Below, piece by piece: positions 51,669-60,727 of a DNA stretch of 64,000 nt; within the stretch, counting starts at the first letter, position 1, and every line of letters starts with the position of its first letter. The stretch is from Stenotrophomonas cyclobalanopsidis. GTDB taxonomy: Bacteria; Pseudomonadota; Gammaproteobacteria; Xanthomonadales; Xanthomonadaceae. A model generated the notes under the pieces. That model saw nothing but the letters and a program-made list of their open reading frames with translations. It made no database searches and was not told the origin of the DNA. The position numbers and the translations under genes are program-made. The DNA is taken from assembly GCF_008710035.1 (NCBI RefSeq), contig NZ_VYKI01000001.1, forward strand, positions 252,857 to 316,856, in the 5' to 3' direction.

Positions 51669-52028
51669 ATGAACATTCGCCCCATCCGTACCGAAAGCGA
51701 CTACCAGATCGCGCTGCGCGAGCTTGAGGCCTATCTCGAGAACGAGCCTGCCATCGGCACTGAAGAAGGGGATCGTTTCGAGATCCTTGCCACGCTTGTC
51801 GAGGCCTACGAAGCGAAGCACTACCCGATCGAACTGCCAGATCCGATTGAAGCGATCCGTTTCCGCATGGAACAGGGCGGGTTGACGGTAAAGGACCTGG
51901 TGCCTTCCATCGGCCAGCTCAATCGGGTCTATGAGGTGCTGAACCGCAAGCGCGGGCTGACCCTGGAAATGATCCGCAATCTGCACCGCAACCTGGGCAT
52001 TCCTGCCGAGAGCCTGATCGGTCGTTGA
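51669..52028 (+). CDS. HigA-type antitoxin / HTH regulator (COG5499), orphan
   Basis: Product of 119 residues. N-terminal half is the COG5499 part (MNIRPIRTESDYQIALRELE, then GDRFEILATLVEAYEAKHYP); C-terminal XRE-type helix-turn-helix (VKDLVPSIGQLNRVYEVLNR, GLTLEMIRNLHRNLGIP). Usually encoded after a HigB RNase toxin; here only 60 bases separate it from the zinc-ribbon gene and no toxin is present. It may be a leftover antitoxin or a regulator. Strong ribosome site. Confidence 0.85.
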   Translation: MNIRPIRTESDYQIALRELEAYLENEPAIGTEEGDRFEILATLVEAYEAKHYPIELPDPIEAIRFRMEQGGLTVKDLVPSIGQLNRVYEVLNRKRGLTLEMIRNLHRNLGIPAESLIGR

Positions 52029-52114
52029 CCGTTCCCCAGACGGCGGGTCCGGCACGTGGACCATGCTTCCGTCCTGCTAAAGTGACCCCCTGCAATCACG
52101 TACCGGAACCGACC

Positions 52115-52549
52115 ATGGATCACGACACGCCGTTCGAACCCCTCAACGACCTGGAGGTCCGCCTGCTGCAGGCACAGGACGGTACGCTGACTGCTTCACA
52201 GTTCCTCGATGGCCTGCTGACCGCGCCGGTGTTCGTGCTGCTGGACAAGGCCATCGGCGAGGATGGCGCCTGGGACGAGAGCATTTCGCCGCTGGTGCTG
52301 ACCAGCGAGGGCGGCGAGCCGATGTTCGCGGTGTTCACCGCGCCCGAGCGCGCCGGTCTCTGGCACGAGCAGCTGCCGCAGTTCGCCCATGCCATGCCGA
52401 TTGCTGTGCACGCGCTGCTGGCGGGTATCGGCGAGGGCGTCGGCCTGGTGCTGAACCCGGGCCTGGACGTGGGCATGGAGATGATTCCCGACGCGGTGGC
52501 CCAGCTGAAGGATCGCGCCGCCGCGATCACCCGCGGCATGGCGCACTGA
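52115..52549 (+). CDS. SseB-family protein
   Basis: Product of 144 residues with an SseB N-terminal domain: LNDLEVRLLQAQDGTLTASQ, FVLLDKAIGEDG, MFAVFTAPERAGLW and GVGLVLNPGLDVGMEMIP. Family members are small cytoplasmic proteins of uncertain function; the name comes from sulfurtransferase-linked E. coli SseB. Single gene followed by a REP element. Confidence 0.8.
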   Translation: MDHDTPFEPLNDLEVRLLQAQDGTLTASQFLDGLLTAPVFVLLDKAIGEDGAWDESISPLVLTSEGGEPMFAVFTAPERAGLWHEQLPQFAHAMPIAVHALLAGIGEGVGLVLNPGLDVGMEMIPDAVAQLKDRAAAITRGMAH

Positions 52550-52567
52550 TTCCAGGGATTTTGGGGT

Positions 52568-52588
52568 TGCCGGCCAGCGGCCGGCAAT
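52568..52588. repeat. REP palindrome GCCGGCC subtype
   Basis: TTGCCGGCCAGCGGCCGGCA, the inverted form of the subtype seen at 31200-31221 and inside mreC. Confidence 0.8.
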
Positions 52589-52628
52589 CCTTCGACAGTC
52601 CGCGCGTGGCCGGTACGACGCTTGAGGA

Positions 52629-53849
52629 TCAGCGCGCGGCCGCGATCGCCTTCACCCGTGCCCTTGCCAGCGCCTCGCCAACGGCGGGGCCCTTCAGATG
52701 GGTCAGGTCCAGATCACGCGCCTGGACCGACAGGGCCGCCTGGTGCAGGCGCTTGAGCGTTTCGCCCTGCGGGTAGTCGCCCTCTTCAAAGCCGAGCCGG
52801 CCGCGTTTGTCGGCCTCGCAGCACAGCGCGATGCGCGCCACGCGCTCGGGGCGGCGCAGCGCATCGCAGCGGCCCAGCAGGTCCAGCACGGTGGCATCAC
52901 GCAGCTCGTCGATGCGGTGCACGTTCAAGTGCTCGCGGCAGACCGCTTCGGCCAGCTGCTGGTGCTCGGTGGGAATCTTCAGGCGCGCACACAGCTCCTT
53001 GAGCGGCTTCAGGCCGCGCTGCTCGTGCATGATGTGGCGCGGCCATTCGTCCGGCGGCGTCAGGCCCTTGCCGAGGTCGTGGGTGAGCGCGGCGAAGCCG
53101 ACCAGGTCATCGCCCGGTGCCAGCCGGGCGGCCATGTCGCTGACCATCTCCTGGTGGATGCCGGTATCCACTTCGGGGTGGAATTCGGCGCGCTGCGGCA
53201 CGCCATACAACGCTTCCAGTTCCGGCAGGATCGGGCCGAGCGCATGCGCGTCGTGCAGGGTGCGCAGGAAGGCCGACGGCCGTTCGCAGAGCAGCGCCTT
53301 GCGCAGTTCCTGCCACACGCGTTCGGGCACCAGTGCATCCAGCTCGCCACTGGCGGCGACCTCGCGCATCAGCGCCATGGTTTCTTCGGCGACGGAGAAG
53401 CCCAGCGGTGCGAAGCGTGCCATGAAGCGCGCTGCACGCAGCACGCGCAGCGGGTCTTCAACGAAGGCGGGGCCGACGTGGCGAAGCACGCGCTGCTGGA
53501 TGTCGCGCGCGCCGCCATAGGGATCGACCAGGGTGCCGTCTTCCTCGTCGCAGGCGATGGCATTGATGGTGAAATCGCGGCGCTGCAGGTCTTCTTCCAG
53601 GGTGACGGCCGGATCGGCATCCACCACGAAGCCACGGTAGCCGCGGCCGGACTTTCGCTCGGTGCGTGCCAGCGCGTATTCCTCACCCGTCTTCGGGTGC
53701 AGGAACACCGGAAAATCGCGGCCCACGGCGGTGTAGCCCAACGCTTCCATCTGCGCGGGGGTGGCACCGACCACCACCCAGTCATGGTCGCCGGCGGGGC
53801 GCTGCAGCAGGCGGTCGCGTACGGCGCCGCCGACAAGATAGATCTTCAT
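52629..53849 (-). CDS. cca: CCA-adding multifunctional tRNA nucleotidyltransferase
   Basis: Product of 406 residues. N-terminal GGAVRDRLL and catalytic DHDW in place of DxD, then [10 protein letters not shown] and [24 protein letters not shown]; an HD phosphohydrolase domain ([18 protein letters not shown]) as in the E. coli enzyme. It adds and repairs the CCA end of tRNA. The ATG at 53847-53849 is the family start; the longer frame runs into REP DNA. Confidence 0.96.
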   Translation of the reverse strand: MKIYLVGGAVRDRLLQRPAGDHDWVVVGATPAQMEALGYTAVGRDFPVFLHPKTGEEYALARTERKSGRGYRGFVVDADPAVTLEEDLQRRDFTINAIACDEEDGTLVDPYGGARDIQQRVLRHVGPAFVEDPLRVLRAARFMARFAPLGFSVAEETMALMREVAASGELDALVPERVWQELRKALLCERPSAFLRTLHDAHALGPILPELEALYGVPQRAEFHPEVDTGIHQEMVSDMAARLAPGDDLVGFAALTHDLGKGLTPPDEWPRHIMHEQRGLKPLKELCARLKIPTEHQQLAEAVCREHLNVHRIDELRDATVLDLLGRCDALRRPERVARIALCCEADKRGRLGFEEGDYPQGETLKRLHQAALSVQARDLDLTHLKGPAVGEALARARVKAIAAAR

Positions 53850-53891
53850 AGCGGTGATGATCGCATGGGCGTGCGTCGCCGCGCTGCGCGC

Positions 53892-53914
53892 TCGCCGGGC
53901 ATGGCCCGGCGCTA
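53892..53914. repeat. SMAG palindrome, GCGCCGGGC subtype
   Basis: CGCCGGGCATGGCCCGGCGC followed by TAC, between cca and slt. Confidence 0.85.
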
Positions 53915-53942
53915 CCGGATCAGACGGCATTACCCGCGTCGA

Positions 53943-55916
53943 TCAATCCCCGCCCTGGTCGGCGTCCGCCGCACAGGTGAACGCCTTGCGCTTGTCCACC
54001 AGGCGGCCCATCAGGCGGTCGCTCAGCGGCAGCGCGTTGCCGTTGAGGCGCCAGTCGTAGATCACGCTGAAGGCCAGCACGCGGGCGACATACTCGCGCG
54101 TTTCCTTGTAGCTGATCGTCTCGATCCACAGGTCCGGGTCGAAGCCCGGGCGCTGGCTCTGCCAGCGTGCGGTCGGGGTCGGGCCGGCGTTGTAGGCGGC
54201 GATGGTGACGTAGGGAAGGCCGTCATACTTGTTCATCAGCTGGCGCAGGTAGGCCGTGCCGATGGCGATGTTGGTGTCCGGGTCGTACAGGCTGTCGGCG
54301 CCGCCGTAGGCGGTCAGGCCGATGTTCTTCGCCACGCCCGCGCCGGTCGCCGGCAGCACCTGCATCAGGCCCATGGCGTTGGCAGGCGAGCGCGCGCGGG
54401 GGGTGAAGGTGCTCTCGGCGCGGATCTCCGCGGCCACCCAGGCCGGGTCGATGGCGTTGCGCGAGGCCTCGCGGCGGATGGTGCTGTCGTGGTGGAGCGG
54501 GAAGCGCAGGTCGTACAGGCGCTGTTCCTGCGGCTGCTTGCCGAGCGCGAACACGGCGCGGTCGAACCAGCCGTTGTCCTGCGCCACGCGCACCGCCAGG
54601 CGGCGCTGGGTGTCATCGAAACGCGACAGCGCGCTGTTCCATTCGGCCACGGCCCAGCCGTTGCGATCGATCTGGTACAGCGCCATCGCGCGCTGGATGC
54701 CCGGATCGCGGGCGACGGCGGCCTGCGCCTGCGCACTGTCGTTGGGCTTCCACGGGCACAGCGTGTAGTTCTGCTGCAGCTTGTCGGCGGCCAGGAAACC
54801 GTGGAAGGTCGGTGCGCGCGCGGCCGTGCGGAACAGCGGCTGCGCCTGCTGCGCCTGCCCGGTCTTTTCCAGCATGCGTCCTTCGAAGTACGCCCAGCGC
54901 GAATCGTTGCGCTGCTTGCTGCCCATCTTGCGGATGGCGGTCAGCGCGGCCGCCCAGTCACCGCGCGACATCGCCTCACGCACGCGCCATTCGTGCAGGC
55001 GCTCGTCGTAGGCCGATTCGGGCACGGCGTTGAGCCGGCGCGCGGAGTCGGGCAGGTAGGAGGCCACCGTCCACAGCGCGATCTGGTAACGCACCTGGGC
55101 CTGCTGGTCGGCGCTCAGACCCAGTGCCTGCGCGTACTGCGGCAGCTGCTGTTCGGTGGCACCGGGGTCGGCCTTGGCCAGCTTTTCCAGGCCGTCGGTG
55201 GCAATGCGCCGGCTGCGCTCGTTGCGCGGCCAGTTCAGCGCGCTGGCGTTGGGCTTGTCGACGAAGGCGGCGTAGGTGTTGGCCAGGGCCAGGTCGGCTG
55301 CGGGCAGGCCACGTGCGGCACTGCGCATCACCGCCGGCTGCTGTGCATCGGCGGCGGCGTCGACGCGTTCCCAGCGCAGTGCATCACTCATGCCGCCCTG
55401 CGCCTGCAGTACCGCAAACACCGCGTCACAGGCATCGGGCAGCGACTTGCCATTCTTGCGCCACAGGTTCTGTGCCTCGCTGATCCACTGCGGGTCGAGC
55501 TTGCCGGTGGCCTGGCGCGCCGTCAGCTGGGCGCAGCGCAGGCCGAGGTTGTCGGTGGGTGCCCAGTTGGCCAGCAGGGTGGTCCAGTCCTGGCGGCGGG
55601 CCACCGAGGGCAGCCAGACGCTGCGGAAACTGTTGGCCACCGCCTGGCCGTCATAGCGCTTGAGGAAGGCCTGGGCCTGGCCGGTATCGACCGTGTCGAT
55701 GTTGCGGCGAAGCTGGGCGAACTCGACCCAGCCATAGGCCGGGTGGCGGCTGAGCGCGGCGGCCTGGCGCGGGTCGAGCTGGCCGCGTTCGGCCGCATCG
55801 ATGGCGGCCTTGAGCTGGCCGCTCTGGGCGTCGAGTGACTGGGCGCTGGCGCAGCCGATCAGCAGCGATGCGGACAGCGGGAGCAGGGACAGGGCGGTCG
55901 AAGAGCGTCGGGTCAT
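53943..55916 (-). CDS. slt: Soluble lytic murein transglycosylase (Slt70 type)
   Basis: Product of 657 residues. Signal peptide MTRRSSTALSLLPLSASLLI followed by GCASA, so a lipobox is possible (LIGC); long superhelical U domain (about 30-470) of helical repeats; C-terminal catalytic domain with Glu501 in IRAESTFTPRARSPANAMGL and AYNAGPTPTARWQ. It cuts peptidoglycan glycan strands to anhydro-muropeptides. The start at 55914-55916 gives the signal peptide. If the Cys is lipidated it would differ from the soluble E. coli protein. Confidence 0.94.
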   Translation of the reverse strand: MTRRSSTALSLLPLSASLLIGCASAQSLDAQSGQLKAAIDAAERGQLDPRQAAALSRHPAYGWVEFAQLRRNIDTVDTGQAQAFLKRYDGQAVANSFRSVWLPSVARRQDWTTLLANWAPTDNLGLRCAQLTARQATGKLDPQWISEAQNLWRKNGKSLPDACDAVFAVLQAQGGMSDALRWERVDAAADAQQPAVMRSAARGLPAADLALANTYAAFVDKPNASALNWPRNERSRRIATDGLEKLAKADPGATEQQLPQYAQALGLSADQQAQVRYQIALWTVASYLPDSARRLNAVPESAYDERLHEWRVREAMSRGDWAAALTAIRKMGSKQRNDSRWAYFEGRMLEKTGQAQQAQPLFRTAARAPTFHGFLAADKLQQNYTLCPWKPNDSAQAQAAVARDPGIQRAMALYQIDRNGWAVAEWNSALSRFDDTQRRLAVRVAQDNGWFDRAVFALGKQPQEQRLYDLRFPLHHDSTIRREASRNAIDPAWVAAEIRAESTFTPRARSPANAMGLMQVLPATGAGVAKNIGLTAYGGADSLYDPDTNIAIGTAYLRQLMNKYDGLPYVTIAAYNAGPTPTARWQSQRPGFDPDLWIETISYKETREYVARVLAFSVIYDWRLNGNALPLSDRLMGRLVDKRKAFTCAADADQGGD

Positions 55917-56181
55917 GGCCCCAGCATAGCGGGCGCTGGCTGAATTCAGTTTCGCATCGCGTGCACGCTGGCTGCACTGATGCAAATGGCCTGCTTTGAC
56001 GGTGGGTCAGGCCGGAGGTTCCGGCTGGTCCAAGGCGGAATTCAGTGAGAGTCGTCGCATAAAGCACGCTTTGTACGCGTTTCGCGCATTTGACGCTTTT
56101 GCCAATTGAAAAGAGTCGCATGGCAGGTGCCTGCTGCACTCAAACAGGAGCACCCGCTCCGTGCCTGCAGAGGACCCTAGC
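55917..56181. other. Divergent gap between slt and the amidase operon
   Basis: 265 bp with an imperfect GGCCGGAGGTTCCGGCTGG hairpin near 56010-56028 and a TTGACG near 55996, but no convincing gene. It must hold the promoters of both flanking units. Confidence 0.5.
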
Positions 56182-57078
56182 ATGTCAGATCAGCTTAAGC
56201 CGTTCAGTGCTGTCTCGGTTGCCGTCATCCAGTTCGATCCCCAATGCGGTTCGGAAAACGTCCAGACCAACATCGAGCGGGCGCGGCTGCTTGCTGCACA
56301 AGCCGTGGAGCGCGGCGCGCAACTGGTTGTGCTGCCGGAGCTCTGCTCCACCGGCTATTCGTTCAGCAGCCGCACAGAAGCATTTGCGATGGCTGAATCC
56401 GTACCAGATGGAAAGACGGCGCAATACTGGGAGGCCTTCGCGCGCGAGGCGGGCATCCACCTGGCCGTGGGCGTTGCGGAACGCGATGGTTCCCGTCTTT
56501 ACAACACCGCCGTGCTGTTCGGTCCGGACGGCTATATCGGACGCTACCGCAAGACCCATCTGTGGTGCCGCGAGAAGCTTTACTTCTGTGCCGGCGACCT
56601 CGGCTATCCGGTGTTCGAGACGAGCGTTGGCCGGATCGGCCTGATGATCTGCTGGGATGTGTGGTTCCCGGAGGTGCCGCGCCTGCTTGCGTTGCAAGGG
56701 GCCGACATCATTCTCAGCCTCAACTGCTGGGTGTGGACACCGCCACCGTTGTTCGATGAAAGCGGACGTTGCATGGCCAGCTACCTGACCATGACCGCCG
56801 CACACGTCAACAACGTCTTCATCGCAGCGGCCAACCGGGTCGGTACAGATCGCGGGGATCGCTTCCTGGGGTGCTCGCTGATCGTCGGTACCACCGGATG
56901 GCCGCTGACCCCCGTCGCGGCGCCTGAAGGGGAAGCGGTGGTCATGGCCGAGCTGGATCTGTCCACCGCACGCAGCGCGCCGATCTGGAATTCGCTCAAC
57001 GATCTCTGCCGCGACAGGCGCACTGATCTCTTCGATCCAATGCTGGGCTATCGCCAGCATCCCATGCTGCCGCGCTGA
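56182..57078 (+). CDS. Carbon-nitrogen hydrolase (nitrilase superfamily amidase)
   Basis: Product of 298 residues. Catalytic triad Glu53 (VVLPELCSTGYS), Lys124 (YRKTHLW) and Cys157 (GLMICWDVWFPEVPR), with the second Glu in place. Closest in style to N-carbamoylputrescine or aliphatic amidases; the substrate cannot be fixed. Start ATG at 56182 is preferred because AGAGGA lies 8 bases upstream; a GTG at 56161 is an alternative. First gene of a three-gene unit with a membrane protein and an asparaginase, so an amide is the likely substrate. Confidence 0.9.
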   Translation: MSDQLKPFSAVSVAVIQFDPQCGSENVQTNIERARLLAAQAVERGAQLVVLPELCSTGYSFSSRTEAFAMAESVPDGKTAQYWEAFAREAGIHLAVGVAERDGSRLYNTAVLFGPDGYIGRYRKTHLWCREKLYFCAGDLGYPVFETSVGRIGLMICWDVWFPEVPRLLALQGADIILSLNCWVWTPPPLFDESGRCMASYLTMTAAHVNNVFIAAANRVGTDRGDRFLGCSLIVGTTGWPLTPVAAPEGEAVVMAELDLSTARSAPIWNSLNDLCRDRRTDLFDPMLGYRQHPMLPR

Positions 57079-57087
57079 GGCTCTGAC

Positions 57088-58278
57088 ATGGCGCACACTC
57101 CCTTGGCGGTCCAGTCACCAGCCACCCGCAGTCACTGGGGCTGGGCACTCTTCGCGGTGACATTTGTACTGGCGATCATCGTGACGGTGGTGGCCGGCTG
57201 GTACACGATGTCCCCGGGCCAGCTTTGGCCAGACCACAGCCAGTTGATGGGCAACCTCGCAAGTTGGGCGGGCCGCTGGCGATGGTGGGTTGGCGATGCC
57301 AGTGAAGTGACCTTCTACAAGCACGAGTTCGCCTCGCTTGGTCTGATCGGAGGGGCTGCAGTGGCCCATTGGGCGAACAGGCATGGGAAATCATGGCAGG
57401 GATTCCCGATCTGCTACGGCACTGGCCGCTGGCCCTGGGTCGCCGGGGCTTCGATGGGTGGACTGCTGCTTGCCAACCTGATATTCGCCGGCACAGTGCA
57501 GGACGGGAGCTGGCAGCCCACGTTCGTTGCTGCGGTCTCGCTGCCGGCGGCGATGGTGCTGCTGTTCGGTGGCGGCTGGAAGATCACGGGAGTCGCCGCT
57601 GCATCTGGCGCCTTGCTGGTCACGCCGCTGGCATTGTTGCTGGTCAACCAGGTCTGCGCGCCGCTGGGCCTGCCGGCTGTCATCGGCAACGTCCTTGCAA
57701 TGGCACTGGCAAGCGCGACCGCCTTCGTCGTCGCGAGGCGGCTGGGCTTGAAACCGGCTCCCGCTGCACCTGGGCCAGAGCCCGTTGTGCATGTCACGCG
57801 GCATGGCTGGCAATGGGGCATGCGCCGGGTACTGGCGGACTTCAGCGAAGCCCCCTTCCTGGGGAACGAACTCGCCAGTGCCGGGCTGATTGGCGGTGTA
57901 CTGCTTGCCGCCCTGCTGCAGCCAGCCGGACCCTTCTATGGCACCGGTTGGCTGATGGCCCTCCTGTGCGGCCAAGCGCTCGCCTCTGCGGTGGGGGTGT
58001 GGGCATGGCGGGAGCGCTGGATCCGGGAAGGCTGGTATCCCACGTACATCCCGATTGTCTCCGTTGTTCCTGCCTGCATTCTTGCCCACGGCGGGAGCGC
58101 GGCGGTGGTGGTGCTGTCCGCGCTGCTGGGGGCACTGCTGACGCCACCGTTGGCTGCGTCATGTTCGGCTCGCTTGCCTGCACACGTGCATCCGTATATC
58201 GGCAATCTCCTCTCGATGGCGGCAGGGGTTCTGCTGATCGTCCCGGCGGTGGGCTGGATACTGAAGGGGGCCACATGA
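57088..58278 (+). CDS. Internally duplicated multispanning membrane protein, probable transporter
   Basis: Product of 396 residues with about ten hydrophobic segments. No family recognised. Two halves share a pattern: SEVTFYKHEFASLGLIGGAA (about 72-91) against SEAPFLGNELASAGLIGGVL (about 252-271), each followed by a Gly-rich segment with YGTG, and VIGNVLAMALASA against YIGNLLSMAAGVL. This inverted-or-direct duplicated form is usual for secondary carriers. It starts 9 bases after the amidase gene and ends inside the asparaginase start (ATGA). Confidence 0.75.
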   Translation: MAHTPLAVQSPATRSHWGWALFAVTFVLAIIVTVVAGWYTMSPGQLWPDHSQLMGNLASWAGRWRWWVGDASEVTFYKHEFASLGLIGGAAVAHWANRHGKSWQGFPICYGTGRWPWVAGASMGGLLLANLIFAGTVQDGSWQPTFVAAVSLPAAMVLLFGGGWKITGVAAASGALLVTPLALLLVNQVCAPLGLPAVIGNVLAMALASATAFVVARRLGLKPAPAAPGPEPVVHVTRHGWQWGMRRVLADFSEAPFLGNELASAGLIGGVLLAALLQPAGPFYGTGWLMALLCGQALASAVGVWAWRERWIREGWYPTYIPIVSVVPACILAHGGSAAVVVLSALLGALLTPPLAASCSARLPAHVHPYIGNLLSMAAGVLLIVPAVGWILKGAT

Positions 58279-59273
58279 AGCGGCTGGCATTGGGCTCACT
58301 CGGCGGCACCCTCAGCATGCGGGGTGACGCAGCGGAAGTGGGCATCGTTCCGAAGATCTCCGCGCAGTTGCTGGCGGAGGCAGTGCCGGGACTGAGCAGG
58401 TTGGCGGCCGTGCAGGCACATACGCTCGGCCTGTCCCCCAGTGCATCGATGTCGTGGATCGACGTTCTCGCTGCGCGCGACTGGGCCGACGCGATGGTGG
58501 ACGACGGCGCGGATGGCGTGGTCATCACCCAAGGCACCGACACGCTCGAGGAGTCAGCGTATCTGTTGGATCTGCTGTGGCCGCACCTACAGCCGCTGGT
58601 CTTGACGGGTGCCATGCGCGGTGCAGATGCGGCCGGCGCTGACGGGCCCGGAAACGTGCTGGCTGCCGCGATCGCGGCACTGGACCCGCACACGCGCATG
58701 CGCGGGGTGGTCGTCGCCATGCAGGACCGCCTCTACGCGGCGGACCAGGTGCGCAAGGTGCACAGCCTGGATCTGGATGCCTTCCAATCGCCAGGTAAAG
58801 GCTGTATCGGGCGGGTGCAGGAAGGGCAATGCAGCTATGAAGGATCGCCTCCGGAACGACTGCCTGCCCTGGTGCCCACACGTGTTCAGCAACGGGTAGC
58901 CCTGCTCGAGGCGGTACTGGGCGAAGGTCCTGAGGTGCTGCATTCGGTGCTGGAGAGCGGATGCGAGGGCCTGGTTGTGGCGGCCATGGGTGCAGGCCAC
59001 GTCCCGTCCAGCTGGGTTGAACCCTTGGCGCGTGCCGCAGTGCATCGTCCCGTGATCATCGCGTCGCGCACCGGTGCCGGCGCGACGGCACGCCATACCT
59101 ACGGCTTTGCTGGCGGCGAAATCCACCTGCAGCGGCGGGGCCTGTTGATGGCCGGATCACTGTGCCCCCGCAAGTGTCGCCTGTTGTTGTGGGCGCTGAT
59201 CGGCTCGGACTCACCCGGCTCTCTGCATGAGCGCCTGAAAGCGTATGGCGGAGGCATGAGCAACGGCAGCTGA
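58275..59273 (+). CDS. Asparaginase-family amidohydrolase
   Basis: Product of 332 residues. Two threonine motifs: SLGGTLSM at the N-terminus and VITQGTDTLEESAYLLDLL (about 83-101), plus TGAMRGADAAGADGPGN and a C-terminal GFAGGEIHLQRRG. Type II-like fold but with no signal peptide, so cytoplasmic. Hydrolyses asparagine or a related amide. Translationally coupled to the membrane protein; last gene of the amidase unit. Confidence 0.9.
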   Translation: MKRLALGSLGGTLSMRGDAAEVGIVPKISAQLLAEAVPGLSRLAAVQAHTLGLSPSASMSWIDVLAARDWADAMVDDGADGVVITQGTDTLEESAYLLDLLWPHLQPLVLTGAMRGADAAGADGPGNVLAAAIAALDPHTRMRGVVVAMQDRLYAADQVRKVHSLDLDAFQSPGKGCIGRVQEGQCSYEGSPPERLPALVPTRVQQRVALLEAVLGEGPEVLHSVLESGCEGLVVAAMGAGHVPSSWVEPLARAAVHRPVIIASRTGAGATARHTYGFAGGEIHLQRRGLLMAGSLCPRKCRLLLWALIGSDSPGSLHERLKAYGGGMSNGS

Positions 59274-59359
59274 ATGCTCCACGCGCAGACACTGCCGCCA
59301 GCCTGCGCCGGCGACGTATTGTCGGCTTGGGCGAACGGCCCGGGTGCAAGGAGTGGCAC

Positions 59360-59767
59360 ATGGCGTTCAGCAGCGCAGGAAAAAGCGGCCCTTTGGCGGA
59401 GATCAATGTCACGCCGCTGGTGGATGTAATGCTGGTTTTGTTGATCATCTTCATCGTGACCGCGCCGATGCTGTCGCGGCCCATCGCGGTGCAGCTCCCG
59501 CAGGCAACGGACCGGATGGTCGACCGTCCGGATCCACCACCGCCGATCGAGCTGCGACTGGATGCGTCCAGCCAGCTGAGTTGGAACGGCCAGCCCATGG
59601 CCATCAATGATCTGCAGGCGCGCCTGCGCACCCAGGCCGGGGAGCACGCTGGCAACCTGCCGGAGCTGCGCATCGCCACCGATCCGTCTGCCGAATACGA
59701 TGGCATGGCGAAGATCCTGGCGGCCGCTGAGGCCACGGGGATGGAGCGGATCGCGTTCGTGCGATGA
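59360..59767 (+). CDS. exbD: ExbD/TolR-type biopolymer transport protein, orphan
   Basis: Product of 135 residues. One N-terminal membrane helix with the functional Asp22 in INVTPLVDVMLVLLIIFIVT, then a periplasmic domain ending MERIAFVR. It normally works with ExbB and TonB to power outer-membrane receptors; no exbB or tonB lies beside it, though a TonB receptor is encoded 1.2 kb downstream. Ribosome site AAGGAG before the ATG at 59360. Confidence 0.93.
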   Translation: MAFSSAGKSGPLAEINVTPLVDVMLVLLIIFIVTAPMLSRPIAVQLPQATDRMVDRPDPPPPIELRLDASSQLSWNGQPMAINDLQARLRTQAGEHAGNLPELRIATDPSAEYDGMAKILAAAEATGMERIAFVR

Positions 59768-59824
59768 CGCGATGTGGCGCTCTCAGGGCACTGCAGCCTG
59801 ATAGCGCGGACAGATCGGGTGAGG

Positions 59825-60727
59825 TCAGTATTGTTGGCAGTAGACCGTGTGGCCATCCCAATTGCAGGACATGCGGCTGCTTGATCCACGTTGGACGGGT
59901 ACGCCGTACATCTGTGCAGAGCGGGCCCATTCATCAAGGTCGCCCTCGCGGCCAAAGTAGTATTGGCCAGCGTAAGAAGGAGCTGTGGCAGGATCTGCGA
60001 TCGTCTCATCGGGCACCTTGTTTCCGGTGCTGTCACGACTCTCTCCCTTCTGATACTTGGCTTCTGACACGTTGTCAGGTGTGATTTTATAGAGGGTCTT
60101 CGAGCCATCTCGCCAGGTAATAATCACATTGACTGCGCCGCCGCCCTTGATGCTGGCCCAGCTAAGCGCAAATTGCTGTACGGAAAGCGCGAAGCTGTTC
60201 CAAGCGGCGCTACTGGTGTTGGCTCCTGCAATTTCCAGGGCCAGATACTGGCCCAGTCGCGTTCTCATGGTTGCGGAGTTGACGATCTCAAAGGCGTCTG
60301 AGGATTTGTAAGCATCGGGAAATCGCATTCCGTTTGAATTTCCTGGGTTGTCGGGATGCATGGGGACGACGGCGCCTCCGCCTGCCTTAGGAAAGGCTTG
60401 GTCGGGTTGGCCATTGGTTTTTGACACACTCTCTACGATTCGTAGAAACGCCATTTGGATCTGACTGGGAACCGGGGTGGGGATGGCGCGCCATTTTCTC
60501 AGCTCACGATCGTACTCGACATCGAAGGCGGTGAGCTGCGCTTTTTCGAAGTCAATTATTACTGTGAGCCCGGATCCCGACTGCAGCGCAACGGATTTTG
60601 GGGATGCGCAGTTGTTGCACTCTATGAGTCCGCCTGCTTTTGCTTCGTTCGCGAACGAGAGGATTGCCAAGGCGATGATTGCAGCCTGCAGTGCGGCAGT
60701 AATGGCTTTCACGATAGGACCTCGCAT
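59825..60727 (-). CDS. Exported protein of unknown function in less GC-rich DNA
   Basis: Product of 300 residues. Signal peptide (ITAALQAAIIALAILSFANE) with cleavage near AKA; the mature part begins GGLIECNNCASPKSVAL and carries a CNNC pair. Middle region FDVEYDRELRKWRAIPTPVP and C-terminal GQYYFGREGDLDEWARSAQM, ending CNWDGHTVYCQQY. No family recognised. Codon use is visibly more AT-rich than neighbours, suggesting recent gain. The start is chosen for the signal peptide; no strong ribosome site seen. Confidence 0.72.
   Translation of the reverse strand: MRGPIVKAITAALQAAIIALAILSFANEAKAGGLIECNNCASPKSVALQSGSGLTVIIDFEKAQLTAFDVEYDRELRKWRAIPTPVPSQIQMAFLRIVESVSKTNGQPDQAFPKAGGGAVVPMHPDNPGNSNGMRFPDAYKSSDAFEIVNSATMRTRLGQYLALEIAGANTSSAAWNSFALSVQQFALSWASIKGGGAVNVIITWRDGSKTLYKITPDNVSEAKYQKGESRDSTGNKVPDETIADPATAPSYAGQYYFGREGDLDEWARSAQMYGVPVQRGSSSRMSCNWDGHTVYCQQY

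Noticed and set aside
51425..51685. Small frames between the zinc-ribbon and HigA genes as a HigB toxin
   Set aside because: The gap is only 60 bases and the overlapping frames show no RelE/HigB fold motifs.
52698..55838. 1046-codon plus-strand frame opposite cca and slt
   Set aside because: Crosses two well-supported minus-strand genes and has no motif.
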